Shown in pieces: positions 7,172 to 15,496 of a stretch of 17,642 nucleotides of DNA. Position numbers and translations under genes: made by a program. A model generated the notes under the pieces. It was not told where the DNA came from, searched no databases, and was given only the letters and a program-made list of their open reading frames with translations. Within the stretch, counting starts at the first letter, position 1; every line of letters starts with the position of its first letter. The DNA comes from Pseudomonadota bacterium (lineage in GTDB: Bacteria > Pseudomonadota > Gammaproteobacteria > Burkholderiales > Burkholderiaceae), in assembly GCA_023441105.1 (NCBI GenBank), contig JAEZQX010000105.1, forward strand, positions 1-17,642, written 5' to 3'.

Positions 7172-8050
7172 GTGCCCACGCCGGGAACGACCTATCCGCC
7201 CCGCCGCCAACGGCTCAGGCTTTCCGGCGGGACCGAGTTGTCCTTCATCACGGCCGGCGAGGCGTCGTGCCCGGCGGTGCTGCTCCTGCACGGTTTTCCC
7301 AGTTCATCGCGCAGCTTCCGAGAGATCGTCCCCGCCCTGGCGCAGGCCGCTTACGTGATCGCGCCCGACCTCCCCGGCTTCGGCGAATCGGACGTCCTGC
7401 CGGCGCCGTCGTTCGCCGCCTTCGGCCAGGCGATTTGCGAGCTCCTGGAGCGGCTGGCGATCGGACCGCGCCATATCTACCTGCATGACTTCGGCGCGCC
7501 GGTCGGCCTGCACGTCGCCATGCAGTCCCCGGAACGGGTGCTGGGCCTTCTCGTGCAGAACGCCAACGCCCATGCGACGGGCCTGGGCCCGCAATGGGCG
7601 GCCACCCGCGCCTGGTGGTCGCAGCCGACCGCGGAAAACGAAGCGGCGGCCACCGCGCACCTGACCTTCGAAGGCACGCGCGACCAGTACGTCGCCGGCG
7701 TCCCGCCGGAAGTCGCCGCGCGGGTGGCGGCGGAAAGCTGGCGGGAGGACTGGCGGGTGATGTGCCTGCCAGGGCGGATGGCCACCCAGCGGGCGCTGAT
7801 CGCGGACTATGCCAACCATGTCGCCCGCTTCGACGCGATCGCCGGCTACCTGGCGCGCCGGCAGCCGCCCGCCCTGCTGCTCTGGGGCCGACACGATGCA
7901 TTCTTCGACCTCGCCGAAGTGCTGTCGTGGATGCAGGCATTGCCGAGGATGGAAGCGCACGTCTTCGACGCCGGCCACTTCCTGCTCGAGACGCATGCGG
8001 CCGCGGCCGCCTCGCTCATGCTCGATTTCATCCGGCGCACGGAGGACTGA
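7172..8050 (+). CDS. Alpha/beta hydrolase, epoxide hydrolase / haloalkane dehalogenase-like
   Basis: Predicted cytoplasmic hydrolase of 292 aa. The HGFP oxyanion motif is at residues 40-43 and DLPGFGESD at 66-74. The nucleophile elbow LHDFGAP contains Asp106 in place of the serine of esterases. The likely acid is Asp242 in WGRHDAFFD and the His is His269 in DAGHFLLE. An aspartate nucleophile is the mark of epoxide hydrolases and haloalkane/haloacetate dehalogenases; which reaction applies cannot be told. The start is a GTG 2 nt after the lipoprotein stop, with no strong ribosome-binding site, so coupling to the upstream gene is likely. No signal peptide is seen, unlike its exported neighbour. 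The stop codon abuts the stop of the convergent hydrolase gene. Confidence 0.88.
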   Translation: MPTPGTTYPPRRQRLRLSGGTELSFITAGEASCPAVLLLHGFPSSSRSFREIVPALAQAAYVIAPDLPGFGESDVLPAPSFAAFGQAICELLERLAIGPRHIYLHDFGAPVGLHVAMQSPERVLGLLVQNANAHATGLGPQWAATRAWWSQPTAENEAAATAHLTFEGTRDQYVAGVPPEVAARVAAESWREDWRVMCLPGRMATQRALIADYANHVARFDAIAGYLARRQPPALLLWGRHDAFFDLAEVLSWMQALPRMEAHVFDAGHFLLETHAAAAASLMLDFIRRTED

Positions 8051-8890
8051 TCAACCAAAGAAGGCGGCGAGCCGGGACGCGACCTCTTCGGGCTGCTCCT
8101 CCGGCATCCAATGGCCGCAACGGCTCACGACGCCGCCGGAGACGGTGTGGGCCACCCGCGAAACGGATTCAAGGACCTCGGTTCGGCGCCCCCAGCCGCT
8201 GTCGCCGCCCAGCGCGAGCACCGGCACCGTCAGCTTGCCGCTTGCGAGCCGCTCCCGGTTGTCCGCGATGTCCTGCGCCAGTGCGCGGTAGTAGCCGAAG
8301 CCGGCGTTCATGCGGCCCGGCCGCGAGTAGAGCGCGACGTGTTCCGCAATCTCTTCCGGATCCAGCACGTCCGGGCCGTGGCCGTAGTTGCGATAGAACC
8401 AGCCGAGGTAGACGTCCTCGCGCCCGGCGGTGAGCTGCTCAGGCAGCTCCGCGGTCTGGTGGAAGGCGTGATGCCAGCGCCGCCCACCCTGGCTGATGTT
8501 CGGGGAGCCGTCGCCCGGAATGGCCACGTCCAGGATCGCGAGCTTGCGGACCGCCTGCGGATGATCGAGCGCGAGCGAAAAGGCCGTCGGCCCACCCCAG
8601 TCGTGGCCGGCGAGGAAGAACTCGCGATGGCCGAGGACGTCATGCACCAGCCCCCAGACATCCTGCGCCACGAGCCGCTTGGCGTAGCCGTCCCCTGCCA
8701 GCGACGACAGGCCCAGGCCGCGCAGATCGGGGGCGATCACGGTGTAGTCGCGCGCAAGCAGCGGAACGACCTTGCGCCAGCACCGCCAGCTCTGAGGCCA
8801 GCCGTGGAGCAGGACCACCGCCGGGCCCGCGCCCGCGGTGGCATAGTGAAGCGTGACGTCGCCCACGTCGGCGAAGTGCGTCTGGATCAT
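8051..8890 (-). CDS. Alpha/beta hydrolase, epoxide hydrolase family
   Basis: Predicted cytoplasmic enzyme of 279 aa. The HGWP oxyanion motif is at 29-32, APDLRGLGLSS at 53-63 and the nucleophile elbow GHDWGG at 95-100 with Asp97 as nucleophile. His260 in RCGHWMPEEQPEE is the catalytic base, and Asp230 in LALGGDSGWG is a candidate acid. The cap region (about 125-205) has several Tyr and Trp residues, including YLGWFYRNYG, as in epoxide hydrolases where tyrosines hold the epoxide oxygen. The start is set by AAGGAG six bases upstream of the ATG; an open frame continues further upstream but lacks coding character. It is related to, but clearly divergent from, the convergent hydrolase next to it. 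Dehalogenase activity is the main alternative. Confidence 0.9.
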   Translation of the reverse strand: MIQTHFADVGDVTLHYATAGAGPAVVLLHGWPQSWRCWRKVVPLLARDYTVIAPDLRGLGLSSLAGDGYAKRLVAQDVWGLVHDVLGHREFFLAGHDWGGPTAFSLALDHPQAVRKLAILDVAIPGDGSPNISQGGRRWHHAFHQTAELPEQLTAGREDVYLGWFYRNYGHGPDVLDPEEIAEHVALYSRPGRMNAGFGYYRALAQDIADNRERLASGKLTVPVLALGGDSGWGRRTEVLESVSRVAHTVSGGVVSRCGHWMPEEQPEEVASRLAAFFG

Positions 8891-8954
8891 CCTGGACTCC
8901 TTGAAGTACCGATACCCGAACAGCCAGGCCTCGCACTGTATCAAGACAACCGGC

Positions 8955-8987
8955 ACTGCATGCGATCCTGCTCGAGAAGCATGCAGT
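8955..8987. promoter_or_regulatory. 9-bp perfect inverted repeat upstream of the epoxide hydrolase gene
   Basis: ACTGCATGC (8955-8963) and GCATGCAGT (8979-8987) are perfect inverted copies around a 15-nt spacer. They lie about 65 nt upstream of the hydrolase start and 58 nt beyond the MipA/OmpV stop on the same strand. Either an operator for a dimeric regulator or an RNA hairpin ending the upstream transcript is possible. The half-site centres are 24 bp apart. Confidence 0.45.
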
Positions 8988-9044
8988 CGCGAGCGCCCGG
9001 TGGACGGCGAGACCCATCCGGACCGCACGCGCAAGCCCCGCTGC

Positions 9045-10517
9045 TCACAGTTTCGTCTCCAGGTACGCGTAGATGTAGTTCGAGCCGCCGTCGACGCTCC
9101 CCAGCAGCCGCGAGCTGGCGAAGATGCCGGACCGGTGCGAGATGCCGAGTCCGACATACGTCTCCCTCAGCTGCCGCGACCCGAACAGGTCGCCAAGACT
9201 GACGTCGATGGTCGGATCCAGGTAGTTGAGCAGCCTCGAGGTCGGCCGCTCGCGCCGTGCCTGGCTGGACAATTCCGAGGACGGCACAAGGCGGGCGTAC
9301 GAGACACCGGCGCCGAAACCGATCCGCGTCTTGACCCGATGGCTCCACGGGAAGCCGTAGTAGAAGAGCTTCATGTACGCGTCGACCTGCCAGGCATCGG
9401 CCTGGATGTCGTTCATCTCATTGCGGTACAGGAAGCCGACGTAGCCGTGGACATCGAGCGGCCACCCGTTCACGCGCTCGATGAACGGCCTGCCCAGGTG
9501 CAGGCCGATCACGCTGCTGGGCTCGTCGCGATCCAGCGAGGTGCACCGGAGGGCCATGATCCTGACCATATGGCAGCCCTCGCCGGAGGCGCGGCCGTAG
9601 AACACCTTCAGGAACGTCGGTACCTTGGCCTCGTCCCAGCGGGCAGTCGCGGGACCGAAGTCGTAGACCACGCCGGTGAAAACCGCCAGCTGCACGCCGT
9701 CGCGAACAATGGGGCTGTCGCGCACCGCCTGGGCGTGCAAGGTCAGCGCGATGCCGCCGATCAGCCGCCAGTTCTGCAGGAAGCCATAGGTCCCGTAAAG
9801 CGCCACCGTGTAGTCGATGCCGCTGCCCGGAGCATAGGCGGGCCGGTCCGTGGTGGCCTCGTGCGGTCGCACGCCGTAGTAGTAGCCATTCAGGTCCGCA
9901 TCGCGAAACGATATGCCGAGATCCGGACGCAGGGTCCAGCGGCCGCTGCGCCAGGTGTAGGAGTAACCCAGCCTCAGCTCGCTGCCCCTGGATGTGTCGC
10001 TGACGTCCTGCAACACCGTGACCCGCAGCGTGCCCCAGGGAAAGCGTTGGCGATACCTCGCCCCCAGATCGGCACTCGCATTGCGCGGGTCCATGCCCAC
10101 AGCCACGGCGGGGACGTCGTCCTGCGGAAATCCTTCCAGTCGCCGCGACAGGAACAGGTCGAAGCGACGCGTGCCGTCATCGACGAACTTGTATCCGGCC
10201 CGGTCGGCGTTGAGGAAGAAGCGCTCGCCTTCGTACAGGTACAGCGGCAGCAGGTCGGTGCGCTGTCCCGCACCCAGGTAAGGCGACTTCTCGAAGCGAT
10301 ACAGGAAACCGAGCCCCGCGCTGCCCGGCTGGGTCAGCAGGTCGGCGATCGCATCGGTGTCGACCTGGGCCCGGACGCCGGCGAACGGCGCTGCCGCCAG
10401 CACGCACGCCAGCAACGTCAGCAGCCCGGCCTTCGATCGCGACGCCCTGCATCGGGCGGCGGTGTTGCGGTTCCGGCTGCTTGGCTGCCGCGGCCTCGCC
10501 GCATCCGACAGGTCCAT
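9045..10517 (-). CDS. MipA/OmpV family outer-membrane protein with extra C-terminal beta-barrel-like module
   Basis: Predicted outer-membrane protein of 490 aa. A basic N terminus and hydrophobic stretch (GLLTLLACVLAAAPFAGVRA, residues 31-50) form a signal peptide ending VRA-Q. Residues about 65-290 resemble MipA/OmpV: LLPLYLYEGERFFLNADRAG, VGMDPRNASADLGARY, an alternating aromatic strand pattern and VVYDFGP at the end. Typical members are only 250-280 aa. Residues about 300-490 form a second strand-rich module ending GLGISHRSGIFASSRLLGSV and GGSNYIYAYLETKL, with a H-x-S pair (His461, Ser463) and a late Glu reminiscent of PagL-type lipid A deacylases. That likeness is by eye only. The start chosen has GGAG nine bases upstream; an in-frame ATG at 10547 lacks one. 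Confidence 0.8.
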   Translation of the reverse strand: MDLSDAARPRQPSSRNRNTAARCRASRSKAGLLTLLACVLAAAPFAGVRAQVDTDAIADLLTQPGSAGLGFLYRFEKSPYLGAGQRTDLLPLYLYEGERFFLNADRAGYKFVDDGTRRFDLFLSRRLEGFPQDDVPAVAVGMDPRNASADLGARYRQRFPWGTLRVTVLQDVSDTSRGSELRLGYSYTWRSGRWTLRPDLGISFRDADLNGYYYGVRPHEATTDRPAYAPGSGIDYTVALYGTYGFLQNWRLIGGIALTLHAQAVRDSPIVRDGVQLAVFTGVVYDFGPATARWDEAKVPTFLKVFYGRASGEGCHMVRIMALRCTSLDRDEPSSVIGLHLGRPFIERVNGWPLDVHGYVGFLYRNEMNDIQADAWQVDAYMKLFYYGFPWSHRVKTRIGFGAGVSYARLVPSSELSSQARRERPTSRLLNYLDPTIDVSLGDLFGSRQLRETYVGLGISHRSGIFASSRLLGSVDGGSNYIYAYLETKL

Positions 10518-10555
10518 GGCATGGATCTCCGACGCCCGAAACGGCATGTCGAATC

Positions 10556-11044
10556 ATGTTGATCAAGCGACGAGCCACGCAATGGCAGCTTGCAGGCTCT
10601 CCCGGTCGTAACAGCCGCGATTGCGCCATCGCCACCCTGGCCGGCTGCGAGACTCCCGCCTCACCTCAGACGTTCAACCAGTCCGAAGTCGGTCGCAAGC
10701 AGACGGTTGAAATGGGAACCGTGTATGCCTTGCGCGGCGTCACCATCCAGAACGACTCGCGGGGCGTCGCGCGGATTACCGGCGCCCTCCTCGGCGGTAT
10801 TGCCGGCAGTGCCGTTGGTGGCGGAAGCAGGGTCCCCGCTGCGGGCGCGGTTGCCGGCGCGGCGGCCGGTGGCGCGGTGGGCAACGCGGCTGCCGCCGGC
10901 AACCGGCCGGGCGTGGAGATCGTCGTCGACCTGGATTCCGGGCTGACGGTGGCGATTGCGCAGGAAGGAAGCGTGGACGAGTTCCGAGTCGGTGACCGGG
11001 TGCGCGTCTCCTCCAGCGGAGGGACGACGCGCGTATCGCGCTGA
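10556..11044 (+). CDS. slyB: SlyB/Pcp-like glycine-zipper lipoprotein, signal region apparently frameshifted
   Basis: Predicted outer-membrane lipoprotein of 162 aa. Residues 42-62 (QSEVGRKQTVEMGTVYALR) lead into a glycine zipper at about 76-114 (GALLGGIAGSAVGGG and AGAVAGAAAGGAVGNAA). A C-terminal beta domain (VEIVVDLDSGLTVAIAQEG, then EFRVGDRVRV and GGTTRV) is typical of SlyB. The lipobox LAGC with Cys31 is present, but the residues before it (QLAGSPGRNSRDCAIAT) do not make a hydrophobic core. Reading the neighbouring frame from 10590 to about 10623 gives LQALPVVTAAIA, which would complete a normal lipoprotein signal. This suggests a one-base gain and a one-base loss, real or from sequencing. 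The start is uncertain and has no good ribosome-binding site. Known SlyB proteins bind LPS and barrel proteins during envelope stress; here that role is by homology. Confidence 0.75.
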   Translation: MLIKRRATQWQLAGSPGRNSRDCAIATLAGCETPASPQTFNQSEVGRKQTVEMGTVYALRGVTIQNDSRGVARITGALLGGIAGSAVGGGSRVPAAGAVAGAAAGGAVGNAAAAGNRPGVEIVVDLDSGLTVAIAQEGSVDEFRVGDRVRVSSSGGTTRVSR

Positions 11045-11106
11045 AGGCGTGAGAAGACGCTGCAATGTGGCGGCGACCCTACCGGACGCCCATTGATACC
11101 TGCTGC

Positions 11107-11601
11107 TCACTTCGGCTCACGGCCAAGCCTGGCCGGTGAGATCAGGACCCCGAACTGCTCGCACCAGATGACCAGGCTCGGGAAGCGGGACAGATCCGTA
11201 CCCTCGGGAATGTCGTAGTTCTGGCTGCCCTTGAAGGCGCGCAGCCGGCCGAGGTCGACGAACATCGTCTTCGCCACGTCGGTGTCCGGCGTCACGTTCT
11301 CCTCGGGCACGAGGTAGACGTGGTACTTGGGCCCCGGCCCGACCTCGAAGTTGGCCTCCAGGTGCACAAGGTCCTGGTAGACCGTGACGTCTCCCCGTCC
11401 GTGGTGGATGGGGTCCGACGGGTTGGCGTGGATGAACGTGCCGCGCGCCACGACCTGGCGGCGCGCCGCATCGCCCACCTCGTCACTGGCGACGATGTCG
11501 GCCAGGAAGATGTAGGGATAGACGAAGATGCCGATGGCGAAGCCGGCGGCCACGCCGAGCAACCCGCCGACGACGAAGCTGACGAAGGTTCGCAGTCTCA
11601 C
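11107..11601 (-). CDS. Membrane-anchored DM13 domain protein
   Basis: Protein of 164 aa with one N-terminal transmembrane segment or uncleaved signal anchor (about residues 5-34) and a DM13 domain facing the periplasm (about 53-158). DM13 landmarks are GTFIHANPSDPIHHGRGDV, the central FEVGPGPKYHVYLVP, LGRLRAFKGSQNYDIPEG and the conserved single cysteine in LVIWCEQFGVLISPARL (Cys147). The domain has been proposed to act in redox or electron transfer through that cysteine; this has not been widely demonstrated. The start is a GTG right after GGGAGGAGGCC, an excellent ribosome-binding site. It is downstream of the cysteine hydrolase gene on the same strand, across a 174-nt gap containing a hairpin, so co-transcription is uncertain. 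It converges with the SlyB-like gene, leaving 62 nt. Confidence 0.87.
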   Translation of the reverse strand: MRLRTFVSFVVGGLLGVAAGFAIGIFVYPYIFLADIVASDEVGDAARRQVVARGTFIHANPSDPIHHGRGDVTVYQDLVHLEANFEVGPGPKYHVYLVPEENVTPDTDVAKTMFVDLGRLRAFKGSQNYDIPEGTDLSRFPSLVIWCEQFGVLISPARLGREPK

Positions 11602-11626
11602 GGCCTCCTCCCTAGGATTCCCATCC

Positions 11627-11652
11627 GGTTGCCAGCAGGTTCCCAGCAGGTT
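11627..11652. repeat. 11-bp tandem repeat upstream of the DM13 gene
   Basis: GGTTgCCAGCA, GGTTcCCAGCA and a partial GGTT follow each other directly, giving about 2.4 copies of an 11-bp unit. The array ends 25 nt from the DM13 GTG, so it would lie in its leader or promoter. Function unknown. Confidence 0.55.
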
Positions 11653-11666
11653 GTCTCAGGCTCGCA

Positions 11667-11687
11667 AGCCGGGCTCGACGCCCGGCT
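11667..11687 (-). terminator. Hairpin between the cysteine hydrolase and DM13 genes
   Basis: AGCCGGGC and GCCCGGCT form a perfect 8-bp stem around a 5-nt loop, 88 nt beyond the cysteine hydrolase stop. The downstream sequence (TTGCGAG) is not a U-tract, so it could be a weak or factor-dependent terminator or attenuator. Confidence 0.4.
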
Positions 11688-11775
11688 CGACCGACCTTCA
11701 ACCTCGATCGACATTCGACCTCGACGATTCGCCAATTGGAAACGCCCGCGCGGCAAGACGCAAGAGCAGGAAGTG

Positions 11776-12444
11776 CTAGGCGGCAGCCCGCGCTTCCACG
11801 ACCTGCGGCTGCTCCGACCAGAGCGCCTCGAGTTCCGCGCTGGTGGCGGCATGGCCGAAGTAGGTCTTGATGTTGAACAGGCCCGACTCGTACTCCGCGT
11901 GCGTCGGCGCCCCGGTGCAGTCCGACACCAGCACGATGTGATAACCCTTGATGTAGCCGTGGCGGGCGGTCGTCTCGACGCACACGTTCGTGGTGAAGCC
12001 GGTCATCAGCAGCGTCCGGATACCGCGGCTCTGCAGCAGCAGATGCAGCTCGGTGTCTTCGAACGCGTCGTACTGCCACTTGGTGATGACCTTCTCACCC
12101 GGCTTCGGCGGGATCATCCCCTCGTACCAGTCGATGCCCTTGTCGCCTTCACGGATCAGCCAGATATCGTCCCCGGCGCCCCAGAGCGCTTTCTGGTTGG
12201 GATGCATCTTGTCGTCCGCGAAGACCTCCCGGACCCAGACGACCAGGACGCCGCGACTGCGGCATTCCTCGATGAACGCGTTCAGCGGCGGCACCGCCTC
12301 CTTGATCTCCTTCATGTCCAGGCCAAAGCGCTGGGCCATCGCACCGCGCTCCGAGCAGAAATCATGCTGCGGATCGATGATGATGAGGGCGGAGTGCGAT
12401 GGGTCGGCAACCTGCTGGATAGTCTTGAGAAGCTCCTGTTTCAC
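11776..12444 (-). CDS. Isochorismatase-fold cysteine hydrolase (RutB/biuret-hydrolase-like)
   Basis: Predicted cytoplasmic amidohydrolase of 222 aa. The catalytic triad is complete: Asp24 in IIIDPQHDFC, Lys122 in ITKWQYDAFEDT and Cys155 in GFTTNVCVETTAR. The TTNVCVETTAR wording and the FEDTELHLLLQSRGI block resemble ureidoacrylate amidohydrolase and biuret hydrolase more than true isochorismatases, which act on a vinyl ether. No other pyrimidine-degradation, biuret or siderophore genes are nearby, so the substrate is open. The start is a GTG eight bases after GGAG. The upstream 257-nt gap to clpB holds a clpB-side hairpin and three GTGCAC palindromes but no convincing promoter. Confidence 0.9.
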   Translation of the reverse strand: MKQELLKTIQQVADPSHSALIIIDPQHDFCSERGAMAQRFGLDMKEIKEAVPPLNAFIEECRSRGVLVVWVREVFADDKMHPNQKALWGAGDDIWLIREGDKGIDWYEGMIPPKPGEKVITKWQYDAFEDTELHLLLQSRGIRTLLMTGFTTNVCVETTARHGYIKGYHIVLVSDCTGAPTHAEYESGLFNIKTYFGHAATSAELEALWSEQPQVVEARAAA

Positions 12445-12574
12445 GGCTCGATCTCCATGGAAGCGTGGATGGAAGCAACTGACCTGCGGGACCGGCGGTG
12501 CTGGAACGACCGCGTCCGGCTGAACCGCCAGCTCAGTCTACAGACAAACCATCAACGCCACCATGCTCACGCTG

Positions 12575-12604
12575 GTGCACGCGGAAAGCTCGTGCACGGT
12601 GCAC
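12575..12604. repeat. Three GTGCAC palindromes in the hydrolase upstream region
   Basis: GTGCAC occurs at 12575-12580, 12592-12597 and 12599-12604, spaced 17 and 7 bp apart, 130-160 bp upstream of the cysteine hydrolase start. Clustering of a 6-bp palindrome suggests, but does not prove, a protein-binding site. Confidence 0.35.
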
Positions 12605-12648
12605 AGGAGGTCGAGGAGCGTGCGCGGCAGAAGGACGGCCTCGCGCCG

Positions 12649-12674
12649 GGTCGGGGCTCCGATCGACCCCGACC
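12649..12674 (-). terminator. Hairpin downstream of clpB
   Basis: GGTCGGGG and CCCCGACC form a perfect 8-bp GC stem around a 10-nt loop, 27 nt past the clpB stop codon. No U-tract follows on the transcribed strand. Its position fits a clpB terminator, perhaps needing Rho or acting as an RNA-stabilising end. Confidence 0.45.
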
Positions 12675-12701
12675 GCGACATCAACCGGCTTTGCTGCCGC
12701 C

Positions 12702-15323
<2,622 letters not shown>

Positions 15324-15357
15324 GGCGGCGCAATCCCGGTGAATTCAACTTTCCTGC

Positions 15358-15387
15358 ATAGTTGGAGCAGGGTCCGGCTAATTCAAG
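15358..15387 (-). promoter_or_regulatory. Promoter of clpB, sigma32-like or sigma70-like
   Basis: On the minus strand CTTGAAT is followed by CCAACTAT. Read as sigma70 it is TTGAAT, 17 bp, AACTAT; read as sigma32 it is CTTGAA, 16 bp, CCAACTAT, with a good -35 but only a partial match to the C-rich -10. The start site would be near 15351, about 28 nt before the clpB ATG. Heat-shock control is expected for clpB and fits, but is not proven. Confidence 0.45.
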
Positions 15388-15416
15388 CAGGCGCAGCTCA
15401 GGTTAAGCCTACCCCC

Positions 15417-15422
15417 TACAAT
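15417..15422 (+). promoter_or_regulatory. Candidate -10 element for the cardiolipin synthase gene
   Basis: TACAAT matches the sigma70 -10 consensus at five of six positions, but no recognisable -35 lies 15-18 bp upstream. An activator-dependent promoter is possible. It would give a leader of about 68 nt. Confidence 0.35.
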
Positions 15423-15444
15423 AGGCAACCCGAAGGCAACCCGA
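15423..15444. repeat. Perfect 11-bp tandem duplication at the cls leader
   Basis: AGGCAACCCGA occurs twice in direct succession, starting immediately after the TACAAT element and covering the expected transcription start of the cardiolipin synthase gene. It may be a slippage product or a phased protein site of one helical turn. Confidence 0.7.
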
Positions 15445-15496
15445 CAGGATCAGCGCCCGTCCCCCGCAGCGCCGTGGCCTGCGGCCCCCGCTCCCG

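Noticed and set aside
8891..9157. Longer epoxide hydrolase starting at 9157
   Set aside because: The extra 89 residues are Arg/Ser-rich without homology, overlap the MipA/OmpV 3' end, and the ATG at 8890 has AAGGAG at the right distance.
8853..10562. 569-codon plus-strand open frame opposite the MipA/OmpV gene
   Set aside because: No domain or signal peptide; the opposite strand carries a signal peptide and a clear outer-membrane strand pattern.
12445..12701. Possible small gene in the gap between the cysteine hydrolase and clpB
   Set aside because: Open frames here either run into the clpB antisense or are very short with no ribosome-binding site; only the hairpin and GTGCAC repeats stand out.
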